The notes beneath the pieces are model-generated. The model ran no database searches and was not told the origin of the DNA. It was given only the letters and a program-made list of their open reading frames with translations. From assembly GCA_001780165.1 (NCBI GenBank), contig MFFQ01000037.1:167416-231415 (forward strand): 64,000 bases of DNA, in the 5' to 3' direction. Position 1 is the first letter of the stretch, and each line of letters opens with the position of its first letter. A program made the position numbers and the translations under genes. This stretch comes from Candidatus Eisenbacteria bacterium RBG_16_71_46 (GTDB lineage Bacteria > Eisenbacteria > RBG-16-71-46). Shown here piece after piece: positions 17,901-26,795 of the stretch.

Positions 17901-19355
17901 TCAGCTCCCGGAGCGGCGCGCGAGCTCCGCCTCGAGCAGCTCCCGGACCACCTGGGGGACCGCCTGGCCGCCGCTGCGCTTCATCACCTGGCCGACGAGG
18001 AAGCCGAGCGTGGCGGTCTTTCCCGCCAGGTACTGCGCCACCGGACCCGGGTGCGCCTCGATCACCGCCACGACCAGCGGCTCCAATTCCGCCACCGAAC
18101 CCTGCGCCCGCACGCCGTGGCGCTCGAGCAGCTCGTCGACCGTGCCGTCCTCGTCGCGCATCCACGCGAACACCTGCTTGGCGAGCGGGCCCGGCAGCTC
18201 GCGCGCCGCCACCTTGGCGAGCAGTCCGCGCAGGCGACCGGCGGGGACCTTCGCGCTCCATGCCGCCAGCGTGAGGCTCTCCTCCTTGACCGCCCGCAGC
18301 ACCTCGGTCATCACCCAGTTGCTCGCCAGCTTGCCGTCGAGGCCCCGGGCCAGATCCTCGTAGTAGTCGGCGAGCTCGCGCGTCTCGGTGAGCACCGCGG
18401 CGTCGTAGCCCGGCAGGCCGTACTGGGTCGCGAAGCGCGCCTCGCGCGCCCACGGCAGCTCCGGCAGGGCGCCGCGCGCGTCCTCGATCCAGGTCTCCTC
18501 GACCACGAGTAGCGGAAGGTCGGGATCGGGAAAATAGCGGTAGTCGTGCGCGTACTCCTTGGAGCGCATCACCGCCAGGCGGTCGTGGTCGGCGTCGTAG
18601 AGCAGCGTGCTCTGCTCGATCCGCCCGCCCGACTCGAGCAGCGCGCGCTGGCGCGCGATCTCCGCGTGCAGGCCCTTCTCCACCCCTTTGATCGAGTTGA
18701 GGTTCTTGATCTCGGTCTTGGTGCCGAAGGCCTCCTGCCCGAGCGGACGCAAACTGACGTTGGCGTCGCAGCGCAGGTGGCCCTTCTCCATGTCGGCGTC
18801 GGAGATGCCGAGCCAGCGCACCAGCCGTCGCAGCGCGGTGAGGAACGCCGCGCACTCGGCCGGGGCGCGGAAGTCGGGCCGCGAGACCAGCTCGAGCAGC
18901 GGCACGCCGGCCCGGTTGAAGTCCACGCGCGACACCGGCCGGTCGCCGTGGCGCTCGGGATGGAACGACTTGCCGGTGTCCTCCTCGACGTGGATCCGGA
19001 TCAGGCCGAAGCGGCGCGCCCCGCCCTCCAGCGCCACCGGCAGCGCGCCCCCCTCGCACAGCGGACGGTCGTACTGCGTGATCTGGTAGTTCTTCGGCAT
19101 GTCGGGGTAGAAGTAGTTCTTGCGCGCGAACTCGCTCACCGGGCGCAGCTCGCAGCCGACGGCGAGCCCGAGGCGCAGCGCGGCGTCCACCGCCGCGCGG
19201 TTGGTGCGCGGCAGCGCGCCGGGCAGTCCAAGGCAGGTGGGACAGACGTTCGAGTTGGGGGCCGCGCCGAATTCCGCCGGGCAGCCGCAGAACATCTTGG
19301 TGCGGGTGGCGAGCTGGATGTGGCACTCGAGACCGATCACCGCTTCGTAGGCCAT
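17901..19355 (-). CDS. gatB: Aspartyl/glutamyl-tRNA amidotransferase subunit B
   Basis: The ATG at 19355 starts the family N-terminus MAYEAVIGLECHIQLATRTKMFCGCP and overlaps the gatA stop by 19 nt, giving 484 residues. The zinc-site cysteines (CGCPAEF and CPTCLGLPG), KNYFYPDMPKNYQITQYDRPL, HVEEDTGKS, DFNRAGVPLLELVSRPD and the C-terminal YqeY-like tail (GFLVGQVMKRSGGQAVPQVV) are all present. GatB holds the kinase step that activates Glu-tRNA(Gln) or Asp-tRNA(Asn), so this cell probably makes Gln-tRNA or Asn-tRNA indirectly. The 962-residue track ORF continues upstream out of frame with gatA and is not real there. Confidence 0.97.
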   Translation of the reverse strand: MAYEAVIGLECHIQLATRTKMFCGCPAEFGAAPNSNVCPTCLGLPGALPRTNRAAVDAALRLGLAVGCELRPVSEFARKNYFYPDMPKNYQITQYDRPLCEGGALPVALEGGARRFGLIRIHVEEDTGKSFHPERHGDRPVSRVDFNRAGVPLLELVSRPDFRAPAECAAFLTALRRLVRWLGISDADMEKGHLRCDANVSLRPLGQEAFGTKTEIKNLNSIKGVEKGLHAEIARQRALLESGGRIEQSTLLYDADHDRLAVMRSKEYAHDYRYFPDPDLPLLVVEETWIEDARGALPELPWAREARFATQYGLPGYDAAVLTETRELADYYEDLARGLDGKLASNWVMTEVLRAVKEESLTLAAWSAKVPAGRLRGLLAKVAARELPGPLAKQVFAWMRDEDGTVDELLERHGVRAQGSVAELEPLVVAVIEAHPGPVAQYLAGKTATLGFLVGQVMKRSGGQAVPQVVRELLEAELARRSGS

Positions 19356-20806
19356 GCGAACTCCGGGGTGTCCTCGCCCTCCAGCCGCGCGACCTCGCCG
19401 CCCGCCTCGAGCACCGCCGCCGCGCGCAGCAGCACCGGCTCGCCGTCCTCGGGGCCGAGCATCTGCACGGCGAGCGGCAGGCCGGCGCGACTGAGCCCCA
19501 CCGGGACCGAGAGCCCCGGGATGCCGGCGAGATTGGCGCCGATGGTGAAGATGTCGCTCAGATACATCGCCAGCGGGTCCTCGATCTTCTCCCCGAGGCG
19601 GAACGGGAGCGACGGCGCGGCGGGCATCATCAGGAAGTCGCAGCGCGCGAAGGCCGCGCGGTACTCCTCGCGGATGCGGGTACGCGCGCGCTGCGCGGTG
19701 AGGTAGTAGGCGTCGTAGTAGCCGGCCGACAGCGCGTAGGTGCCGAGCAGAATGCGACGCTGCACCTCGGGGCCGAAGCCCTCGCTGCGCGTGCGGGTGT
19801 AGAGCGCGCGGAGGTCGGCGCTGTCGGCGTGGCGGAATCCATAGCGCACGCCGTCGAAGCGGGCGAGGTTGGAGCTGGCCTCGGCGGTCGCCACCAGGTA
19901 GTAGGCCGCCACCGAGTACTCGCCGGGCAAGAAGTCGAACGTCACCCGCGTCGCTCCCGAGCGCTCGAGGCGCGCCGCGGCCTCCTCGAGCCCCCCCACC
20001 ACCTCCGGGTCGACGCCCTCGCGCCACAGGTTGGCGGGCCAGCCGAAGGAGAGGCCCGTCACGCCCGCGCGCCAGCCCGAGACGTCCGGCGCCTCCCCGG
20101 GGCGCGTCGTGGCGTCGAGCGGGTCGGGCCCGGCGAGGGCGGCGTAGGCCGCGGCCAGGTCGCCGGTGTGGCGGGCGAAGATCCCGACCTGGTCGAGCGA
20201 GGAACCGAACGCCACCAGGCCGTAGCGGCTGAACCGGCCGTAGGTGGGCTTGAGTCCCAGGACGCCGCAGAAGGCCGCGGGCTGGCGCACCGAGCCGCCG
20301 GTGTCGGAGCCGAGCGCGAGCGGGCACAGCCCATAGGCCACCGCCGCCGCCGGGCCGCCGCTCGAGCCCCCGGGCACGCGGTCGAGGTCGTAGGGGTTGC
20401 GCGTGGGGCCGTAGCAGCTGTATTCGGTGGACGAGCCCATCGCGAACTCGTCCATGTTGCCCTTGCCCACCACGACCGCGCCGGCGGCGCGCAGCCGGCT
20501 CACCACCGTGGCGTCGTAGGGCGGACGGTAGCCGGCGAGGATGCGCGAGGCGCAGGTCGTCGGGTAATCCGTCGTGCAGATGTTGTCCTTGACCAGCACC
20601 GGCACTCCGGCCAGGGGCCCCTCGCGCGGCCGCGCCGCGGCCCGCGCCGCGGGATCGGCGTGGACCACCGCCCGTACCTCGGCCTCCCAGGTCCCGGCCG
20701 GTCCTCGCCAGCCCGCCTCCACGGCGTCGTCCACCGCCAGCTCGCCGCCGCGCACGCGCGCCGCGAGCGCCGTGGCCGACAACCGCCACGCCTCGGGCGC
20801 GCTCAC
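19337..20806 (-). CDS. gatA: Aspartyl/glutamyl-tRNA amidotransferase subunit A
   Basis: This 489-residue amidase-signature enzyme releases ammonia from glutamine for GatB. The Ser-cis-Ser-Lys triad segments are visible: GVPVLVKDNICTTDYPTTCAS (Lys), DTGGSVRQPAAFCG and VPGGSSGGPAAAVA, with KPTYGRFSRYGLVAFGSSLDQVG after them. The GTG at 20806 overlaps the gatC stop by GTGA. The operon order pcrA-gatC-gatA-gatB lets translation pass from gene to gene by overlaps of 4-19 nt. Confidence 0.97.
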   Translation of the reverse strand: MSAPEAWRLSATALAARVRGGELAVDDAVEAGWRGPAGTWEAEVRAVVHADPAARAAARPREGPLAGVPVLVKDNICTTDYPTTCASRILAGYRPPYDATVVSRLRAAGAVVVGKGNMDEFAMGSSTEYSCYGPTRNPYDLDRVPGGSSGGPAAAVAYGLCPLALGSDTGGSVRQPAAFCGVLGLKPTYGRFSRYGLVAFGSSLDQVGIFARHTGDLAAAYAALAGPDPLDATTRPGEAPDVSGWRAGVTGLSFGWPANLWREGVDPEVVGGLEEAAARLERSGATRVTFDFLPGEYSVAAYYLVATAEASSNLARFDGVRYGFRHADSADLRALYTRTRSEGFGPEVQRRILLGTYALSAGYYDAYYLTAQRARTRIREEYRAAFARCDFLMMPAAPSLPFRLGEKIEDPLAMYLSDIFTIGANLAGIPGLSVPVGLSRAGLPLAVQMLGPEDGEPVLLRAAAVLEAGGEVARLEGEDTPEFAWPTKR

Positions 20807-21102
20807 GGGTTCACGTTCTCCACGATCGGCGGGACGAGGAAGAACCCGTCGTCGTGCTCGGTCGCGGCGGACAGCGCCTCCGCGGCGGGAATGCGCCGGT
20901 CGTCGAGCTCGTCGGCCCGGAGCGGCGTGCCGGCGGGCGCGAACGTGGACGGCGCCAGGCGGGCGAGGTCGAGGCGGCCCAGCGCGGCGACGAACTCGAG
21001 CACCGCCGACAGCTCCGTCGCCATGCGCCCCATGCGCTCGGGAGCGATCTCGAGCCGCGCCAGCTCGGCGATGCGCTCGACCTCGGCGCGGTCAATGGCC
21101 AT
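20803..21102 (-). CDS. gatC: Aspartyl/glutamyl-tRNA amidotransferase subunit C
   Basis: From the ATG at 21102 this 99-residue protein matches GatC: IDRAEVERIAELARLEIAPERMGRMATELSAVLEFVAALGRLD, then a mid-section ending FLVPPIVEN. GatC is the small belt subunit that holds GatA and GatB together. The gene starts 11 nt inside the end of the helicase gene and its stop overlaps the gatA start. The 182-residue track ORF extends upstream through the helicase in another frame. Confidence 0.92.
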   Translation of the reverse strand: MAIDRAEVERIAELARLEIAPERMGRMATELSAVLEFVAALGRLDLARLAPSTFAPAGTPLRADELDDRRIPAAEALSAATEHDDGFFLVPPIVENVNP

Positions 21103-23356
21103 CGTCGCCTCCGGTGAGGAAGCGGCCGAGCACCTTGCGCACCGAGCCGCCGAAGCGCACGGTGAACTTCGCCGCCCCGCCCTCGCCCTCGGCCGCCACC
21201 ACCACCCCGCGGCCGAAGCTCTCGTGGAACACCTCGCGCCCCACCGCCCGGTGATGCGGATCGGCGCGCGTGGGCGCGGGAGCGCGGGACGCCGAGCGCG
21301 CACCGGATCCCGCGCGGCGCAGCCCGTCGCCCCCCCAGTGCGCCGCTTCACCCTCCGCGGCCCGCGCCGTCACCAGCTCCTCGGCGTCGAGCAGCGTGCT
21401 CGGGATCTCCTCGACGAAGCGCGACACGCGGCCGCCCCGCGCCCCGTCGAAGCGCCGCCGGTAGGCCGCCGCCGTCAGCAGGACTTCGTCCGCCGCGCGC
21501 GTGAGGGCGACGTAGAACAGCCGCCGCTCCTCCTCCATTCGCGCCGGGTCCTCGAAGGCGTTGGCGTGGGGGAAGAGACCCTCCTCCAGCCCCGCGATCA
21601 CCACCGCCGGGAACTCGAGCCCCTTGGCGTTGTGGGCCGTGAGCAGCAGCACCCGGTCGGCGCCCTCGGCCAGGCGGTCGGCGTCGGTGGTCAGCGACGA
21701 TTCCGCCAGGAACTCGAGGAGCCCCCCGCCCGCGGCCGCCACGCGCGCACCGGCGGCAATCAGCTCCTCGATGTTGGCCCGCCGGTCGTCGTCGGCCGCG
21801 GCGCCGTCCGACTCCAGGGTCTTGAAGTACTCGCTGCGCTCGAGCAGGCGCAGCAGCAGCCGGTCCGGCGGCGCGTCGCGATGGCGCCCGAGGTCGTCGA
21901 GAATCTCGAGGAAGGCCCCCGCCCCCGCGCGCGCCACCCGGGTCAGCGTGCCACCCGCCTCGAGGGCGCGCAGCGCCTCGACCGGTGCGCCGTCGCGCTC
22001 CATCCGCGCTTCGACCAGCCCGCGTACGGCCGGCCCCAGGCCGCGGCGCGGCGTGTTCCACACCCGCCAGAACGCCGCCCCGTCGCGTGGGTTCGCCACC
22101 AGCCTCAGGTAGGCGAGCAGGTCCTTCACTTCGCGCCGCTGGTAGAACGACACCCCGCCGACGATTTCATAAGGCGTGCTGCGCGCGCGCAGCTCGATCT
22201 CGAGCGCGCGCGACTGGGCGTTGGTGCGGTAGAGCACCGCGCACTCGTCCAGCCGTCCCCCACGCCGCCGGCGCTCGTCGAGGAACGCGGTGATGCGCCG
22301 CGCCTCGTCCACCTCGTCCGCGGCCAGCACGAAACGCAGCCGCGGGCCCTCCTCCCGCTCGGACCACAGGGTCTTGGCCCTACGGCCGCGATTGTGGGCG
22401 ATCACCGCGTTGGCCGCCTCGAGGATCAGGCGCGTCGAGCGGTAGTTCTGCTCCAGCCGGATCACCTCGGCCCCGGGGAAGGCGGTCTCGAACTCGAGCA
22501 CGTTGGCGAGATCGGCGCCGCGCCATCCGTAGATCGACTGGTCGTCGTCCCCCACCACGAACAGATTGCCGTGGACCCGGCTCAGCCGCTCGACCAGGCG
22601 GAACTGCGCGTGGTTGGTGTCCTGGTACTCGTCCACCAGCACGTGCTCGAAACGCGCCGCGTAGCGTTTCGCCACTCCGGGGTCTCCGAGCAGGAGACGC
22701 ACGAGCTCGGCGATGAGATCGTCGAAGTCGAGCGCCCCGTTCTCGCGCAGCTGCCGCTGGTAGAGCCGGTAGCACTCGGCGACCTGCTTTTCGTAGGGGC
22801 TCACCGCGGCCCGGGCGGCCTGGTCCGGGGTGACCAGCGCGTTCTTGGAGTCCGCGATGCGCGCGATGAGCGGGCCCAGGCGGAACGCCGCCTCCGGCAG
22901 CTCGAGACGCTTGACGATCTCGCGCAGCAGCCCCTCCTGGTCCTCGCGGTCGTAGATCGCGAACGCCGGCGGGATCCCCGCCGCCGCCGCCTCGCGCCGC
23001 AGGATGCGCACCGCCGTGGCGTGAAAGGTCCCCACCCAGAGCCGCCGCGCGGCCTCCCCTACGCTGCGCTCGATCCGCTCGCGCATCTCGCGCGCCGCGC
23101 GGTTGGTGAACGTGAAGGCCAGCACCGCCTCGGGGCGCACGCCGTCCGCGAGCAGGCGCGCGACGCGCGCGGCGAGCACGCGGGTCTTGCCGCTGCCGGC
23201 GCCGGCCACGACCAGCAGCGCCCCGCCCCGGTGCTCCACCGCCCGCCGCTGGGCGTCGTTCAGGCTGAGGGTCGCTTCCACGCGCAGGCCGCTTTCGGGC
23301 AGGAGAGGACGGAGGGACGAACGCGGCGCAATCCAGTGCTCCGCACCGGAAGTCAT
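21092..23356 (-). CDS. pcrA: UvrD/PcrA-type superfamily 1 DNA helicase
   Basis: This is an ATP-dependent 3'-5' DNA helicase of about 754 residues. SF1A motifs in order: LNDAQRRAVEHRGGALLVVAGAGSGKT (Q motif and Walker A), AFTFTNRAAREMRERI (Ia), VLVDEYQDTNHAQFRL (II), VGDDDQSIYGWRGA (III), IRLEQNYRSTRLIL (IV), LLTAHNAKGLEFPAVVIAGLEEGLFPH (V) and LFYVALTRAADEVLLT (VI). A variable linker leads to a C-terminal HESFGRGVVVAAEGEGGAAKFTVRF segment, as in PcrA. Length is normal. The start is unsure: GTG 23362, ATG 23356 or GTG 23281, the last lying just before the conserved LNDAQ region. A large hairpin covers the first two. gatC starts inside its end. Confidence 0.94.
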   Translation of the reverse strand: MTSGAEHWIAPRSSLRPLLPESGLRVEATLSLNDAQRRAVEHRGGALLVVAGAGSGKTRVLAARVARLLADGVRPEAVLAFTFTNRAAREMRERIERSVGEAARRLWVGTFHATAVRILRREAAAAGIPPAFAIYDREDQEGLLREIVKRLELPEAAFRLGPLIARIADSKNALVTPDQAARAAVSPYEKQVAECYRLYQRQLRENGALDFDDLIAELVRLLLGDPGVAKRYAARFEHVLVDEYQDTNHAQFRLVERLSRVHGNLFVVGDDDQSIYGWRGADLANVLEFETAFPGAEVIRLEQNYRSTRLILEAANAVIAHNRGRRAKTLWSEREEGPRLRFVLAADEVDEARRITAFLDERRRRGGRLDECAVLYRTNAQSRALEIELRARSTPYEIVGGVSFYQRREVKDLLAYLRLVANPRDGAAFWRVWNTPRRGLGPAVRGLVEARMERDGAPVEALRALEAGGTLTRVARAGAGAFLEILDDLGRHRDAPPDRLLLRLLERSEYFKTLESDGAAADDDRRANIEELIAAGARVAAAGGGLLEFLAESSLTTDADRLAEGADRVLLLTAHNAKGLEFPAVVIAGLEEGLFPHANAFEDPARMEEERRLFYVALTRAADEVLLTAAAYRRRFDGARGGRVSRFVEEIPSTLLDAEELVTARAAEGEAAHWGGDGLRRAGSGARSASRAPAPTRADPHHRAVGREVFHESFGRGVVVAAEGEGGAAKFTVRFGGSVRKVLGRFLTGGDDGH

Positions 23357-23402
23357 GCGCACGCCCCGCGGGGACGCGCACGACTTCCGGTGCGGGACAC
23401 TA
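23335..23402 (-). promoter_or_regulatory. Long hairpin at the 5' end of the helicase mRNA, covering its start codon
   Basis: CCGCACCGGAAGTC (23341-23354) and GACTTCCGGTGCGG (23382-23395) are perfect 14-nt inverted repeats. The inner sequences ATGCGCACGCCCCG and CGGGGACGCGCAC pair almost fully, and AGTG/CACT extend the stem outside a 2-nt mismatch. On the minus strand the structure starts close to the predicted +1 (near 23390) and includes both the GTG at 23362 and the ATG at 23356. Confidence 0.7.
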
Positions 23403-23426
23403 GCGGAAATCGGCGCGCGGCTTCAA
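23397..23426 (-). promoter_or_regulatory. Predicted promoter of the pcrA-gatCAB unit
   Basis: TTGAAG, an 18-nt spacer and TAGTGT on the minus strand. Predicted +1 near 23390 places the hairpin arm described above at the very 5' end of the transcript. The rest of the 140-nt gap up to the upstream stop at 23500 shows only GC-rich sequence and no T-tract terminator. Confidence 0.5.
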
Positions 23427-23499
23427 CCGCGGCGCCCACGGCGCGCGCGCGGGACCGATCACCTCGACGTGCCGCGCCGGGCCCGGCGGGCGCGCGGGA

Positions 23500-26400
23500 T
23501 CAGAATTCCGGTCCGATGCTGAAGTGCCAGCGCGGCTGGCTGGCGCCGTGAAAGTCGGTGTTCCAGCCGGTGTCGAGTTTGAGGATCGCGAAGAACACCG
23601 CGGTGCGCACGCCGACGCCAAAGCCGACCTTGGGGCTGTCCAGCCGGCGCGCGCCGTCGAAGACGTGCATCAGCCGCAGCTTGTCGCCTTCGTTCCAGAC
23701 CACCCCCGCATCCGCGAACACGGCTCCGCGCAGGTTGAACACCCCGATCGGCACCGGGCCGACCAGGCCGAGCTGCTGGATGAAGGGGAAGCGCAGCTCG
23801 GCGTTGACGAGGGCGACCCGGGTGCCGAGCAGGTCGAAATCCGAATACCCGCGCAGCGTGGAGAAGCCGCCCACGCGAAACGTCTGAGCGTCGCGGCCGC
23901 CGCTGTACCCGCTGAGGACGCGGCTGGCGAAGGTGTAACCGTGCGTGAGGTCCCAGTAGCGCCGCCAGTCGAGCGTGGCGGTCTGGTAGGAGAGGCCGTT
24001 GGAGAACACCGCGAAGGAAGGCGCCAGAGTGAGATTGTAACGCTGTCCGTTCACGGGCCCGTAGTAACCGTAGAGCGTATTGTCGCCGACCAGCGACAGC
24101 GCGGGCGACATCACCGAGCGGTACTCCTTGCCGCTCTCGTAGAAGTTGCCGAACGGATCCTCCTCGAAGAACGTGCGTTCGACGAACATCTGGGTGTAGT
24201 TGAGCTCCAGCCGGCGGAAGCGATCGAACGGATAGGCGCTATAGAACAGCGCGCCGAAATTGCGCTCGGAGAACAGGCGCGGGCTGCCGAATGCCTCGCC
24301 CAGCGTGGTGACGCGTGACGAGTAGTAGTTCTTGAAGTGGAACAGCCCGGCGCCGAAATCCCAGCGCCGCGGCAAATAGTTGTAGACCGCCAGCCCGTTG
24401 GTCTCTTCGAAGGAGTTACTGAAGACGTCCGTCGCCACGAAAAGATTGTGGTCGCCGAGGAAGTCGCTGAACACCAGCTGGGTGCTGCCGACGAATCCAA
24501 ACCCGCTCGAGGCGTAGAACCCGCCTCCGGCGTAATCGGGGGACAGCCGCACGCGGTAGGGCGCGGACCCCTGAGACAGCACGGAATCCGGCAGCGCGAA
24601 CGGACCGCCGCGCTCCTCGAGCGGCACCCGGGTGGGGAGCGCCCGCACCGTGTCGCGGCGAGCGAACGGGTGGCGCTGGTCGCCGCCGGCCCACGCCGGC
24701 GGCTCGCCGTAGCCCGGCAGGTCGAGGCGCAGGCTGTCCGGAGCCCCCCCGGCCTCCAGCCGCGGCTCGGTCTCGGGCAACGGCGCCAGCGTGGAGTCCG
24801 ACGCCGGGCCGAGGCTGTCCGGCCACACTCCGGCGAGGGCCCCGAGGCGCGCCGGCTCGGAGACGCTCCGCACCGGCTCTCGGTGCGCCTCGGCCGTCGT
24901 GAGCACCGCGGCCGGCGACTGCCGTCGCAGCCGGTTCACCACGGCATCCAGGGACACCGGCTCGCGCACCGCGAACACGTCGAAGCCCCCGCGGTCGAAT
25001 GCCGAGAACACCAGCCGGTCGTTCTGTCGCGACCAGCTCAAGCTCGAGACGCCTCCGGTCACGTCGGTGAGCTGCGTGAACATGGAGTCGGACGGGTCGT
25101 AGATGTAGATGTTCGGCGTGCCGTCATGATCGCTGATGAACGCCAGGGTGCGGCCGTCGGGAGACCAGACCGGGGAGTGATCGTCTCCCGAGGTGTCGAG
25201 CACGCGCGTGACCTCGTGGGTGGCGAGATCGAGGCTGAAGATGCCGTAGCGGCCGAAGCCCTTCTCGAATCGCAGTGGCTGCAGCACCACCGGAGCAAGA
25301 CGGTCGGAGCTGAAGGTGAGCACGCGCCCATCGGGCGTCCAGCTCAGCTCCTTTTCGTCGTAGGTGTCGTCGGTGAGCCGCGTGCTCCCGCCCCCGCGCA
25401 CGTCCACCAGCCAGATGTCGGAGCGGCCGTTCACGACCCCCGCGACCGCGATCGAGTCCGACACCGGGGACCACGCGGGGAACGACAGCGCGTCACAGGG
25501 CAGATCGACGCGCGCGAGCGTCTTGCCATCGTCCACCCGGATCACGTACAGCACGTCGCGCCCACCGCTCTTCGCGGTGAGGGCGATCCGGCGGCCCTCG
25601 GGCGACCAGGTGAGCGCGCTGCGAAACGAGGGGATGGCCTCGAAGTGGACGTTGCGCTCGCCGCGAATCACGCGGCGCTGCAGCTTGCCGTCGAAAGCCG
25701 ACATGACGTAGACGTCGGTGTACTGGCGTCGGTCGGAGAAGTAGGCGATGCGGTCGCCCTGGGGCGAGACCGCGGGAGCGGTGTTGAGGTTGCTCTGGTC
25801 GCGCCGGTGGTCGGTCAGCCTGCGGGCGAAGCGCTCCGGGCTCTCTTTCTGCGCCACCGTCGGCCAGTATTCCTTGCGCAGCCATTCGCGCCACTGCTCG
25901 TCGAACTTCTCTTCGGACATCCCGACGCTGCGCTGGAAGGCGCGGTCGAAATTGCGGGTCTGACGGATGCGCTGGAGCACGTCGCGCACCCGCTCCTCGC
26001 CGTAGCGGTTGGCGAGGTAGGTGAGCGCGGACTGGCCCTGTTTGTAGACCAGGTAGCCACCGGAGTACTGGAGCGGCGGCAGGTAGCCATCGATGATGCC
26101 GTCGCGGATGAACATCTCGGCGTTGGACTCCATGCCGAGCGAGAAGTACTCGGCCATGCCCTCGGCGAACCACAGGGGCACCGAGAAGAACGTCTGCCTC
26201 GCGAGCAGCGCCGTCGCCGAGCCGCCGTAGAGGAGGTCGAACATGAGGGCGTGGGTCAGCTCGTGGACCACGACGTGCCGCAGGTCCTCGTAGGACCCGG
26301 TGAAGGGCAGCACCACCCGGTTGCGCAGGACCTCGGTGAACCCGCCGGTGCCGGCGTCGATCAACTCGGGTGTGACGTTGGTCTGGGCGAAGTCGTTGTG

Positions 26401-26682
26401 GGAGCCGTAGAGGATGATCGGCACGCGGCGGCCGAGGGCGTGCCCCATGCGCTGGGACAGCACCGCATGGGTCTTCTCGGAGAGGTCCATCACCCGCATC
26501 GCCAGGCTGTCGAGGCCGCCGTAGAAGTAGACCTCGAAGTGGTCCGAGGTCATCGAACGCCAGTCGTAGGTCCGGTACTGGACCTTGTTCTGGCCGAAAT
26601 ACTGGGCGTGCGCGGGGCCGGCGACCGTGGCCACGGTCGCCAGCGCCAGCGCCCATCCCAGCGCGCGTCTCGTTCCCCGCAT
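23500..26682 (-). CDS. Exported metallopeptidase / PD40 beta-propeller / Omp85-like barrel fusion
   Basis: From the ATG at 26682 (GGAAGGGGA upstream) this 1060-residue protein has three parts. After a signal peptide ending AGPAHAQ comes a gluzincin-like peptidase region with VVVHELTHALMFD (HELTH at 140-144) and WFAEGMAEYFS, whose Glu174 is a likely third zinc ligand. Residues of roughly 290-600 form TolB/PD40 propeller blades (TWSPEGRRIAL, SWTPDGRVLTFSSD, VWSPDGRTLAFISD, SLSWSRQNDRLVFSA). The last 330 or so residues form a bacterial surface antigen/BamA-like barrel (FSTLRGYSDFDLLGTRVALVNAELRFPF) ending in the outer-membrane signature HFSIGPEF. It should sit in the outer membrane with the propeller and peptidase in the periplasm. 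Substrate unknown. Confidence 0.85.
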   Translation of the reverse strand: MRGTRRALGWALALATVATVAGPAHAQYFGQNKVQYRTYDWRSMTSDHFEVYFYGGLDSLAMRVMDLSEKTHAVLSQRMGHALGRRVPIILYGSHNDFAQTNVTPELIDAGTGGFTEVLRNRVVLPFTGSYEDLRHVVVHELTHALMFDLLYGGSATALLARQTFFSVPLWFAEGMAEYFSLGMESNAEMFIRDGIIDGYLPPLQYSGGYLVYKQGQSALTYLANRYGEERVRDVLQRIRQTRNFDRAFQRSVGMSEEKFDEQWREWLRKEYWPTVAQKESPERFARRLTDHRRDQSNLNTAPAVSPQGDRIAYFSDRRQYTDVYVMSAFDGKLQRRVIRGERNVHFEAIPSFRSALTWSPEGRRIALTAKSGGRDVLYVIRVDDGKTLARVDLPCDALSFPAWSPVSDSIAVAGVVNGRSDIWLVDVRGGGSTRLTDDTYDEKELSWTPDGRVLTFSSDRLAPVVLQPLRFEKGFGRYGIFSLDLATHEVTRVLDTSGDDHSPVWSPDGRTLAFISDHDGTPNIYIYDPSDSMFTQLTDVTGGVSSLSWSRQNDRLVFSAFDRGGFDVFAVREPVSLDAVVNRLRRQSPAAVLTTAEAHREPVRSVSEPARLGALAGVWPDSLGPASDSTLAPLPETEPRLEAGGAPDSLRLDLPGYGEPPAWAGGDQRHPFARRDTVRALPTRVPLEERGGPFALPDSVLSQGSAPYRVRLSPDYAGGGFYASSGFGFVGSTQLVFSDFLGDHNLFVATDVFSNSFEETNGLAVYNYLPRRWDFGAGLFHFKNYYSSRVTTLGEAFGSPRLFSERNFGALFYSAYPFDRFRRLELNYTQMFVERTFFEEDPFGNFYESGKEYRSVMSPALSLVGDNTLYGYYGPVNGQRYNLTLAPSFAVFSNGLSYQTATLDWRRYWDLTHGYTFASRVLSGYSGGRDAQTFRVGGFSTLRGYSDFDLLGTRVALVNAELRFPFIQQLGLVGPVPIGVFNLRGAVFADAGVVWNEGDKLRLMHVFDGARRLDSPKVGFGVGVRTAVFFAILKLDTGWNTDFHGASQPRWHFSIGPEF

Positions 26683-26743
26683 CGGGTCGTCCCCTTCCTT
26701 TCGGCCCGGCCTTCGCTCCCGGGCCCGCACCGGCCCGCTCCTG

Positions 26744-26773
26744 AGTCTACACCGCTCCGCCGCCGCGGGTCCC
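26744..26773 (-). promoter_or_regulatory. Possible promoter of the peptidase/propeller/barrel gene
   Basis: GGGACC, an 18-nt spacer and TAGACT on the minus strand. The -35 is weak (only GAC matches), but the -10 and spacing fit the pattern seen elsewhere in this window. It would give a leader of about 55 nt with a good ribosome binding site. Confidence 0.35.
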
Positions 26774-26795
26774 GTCCGCCGGCACGGCCGCCGGA

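Noticed and set aside
15208-18363. 1051-aa plus-strand ORF
   Set aside because: It spans the antisense of tsaC, purE, purD, the LarA-like gene and part of gatB; all of these are clear minus-strand genes.
17901-20789. 962-aa minus-strand ORF as a GatA-GatB fusion
   Set aside because: The N-terminal half is an out-of-frame reading of gatA. The two genes overlap by 19 nt in different frames, so this is not a fusion.
19829-23551. 1240-aa plus-strand ORF
   Set aside because: Antisense of gatA, gatC and the helicase gene; composition is Arg/His/Pro-rich with no motif.
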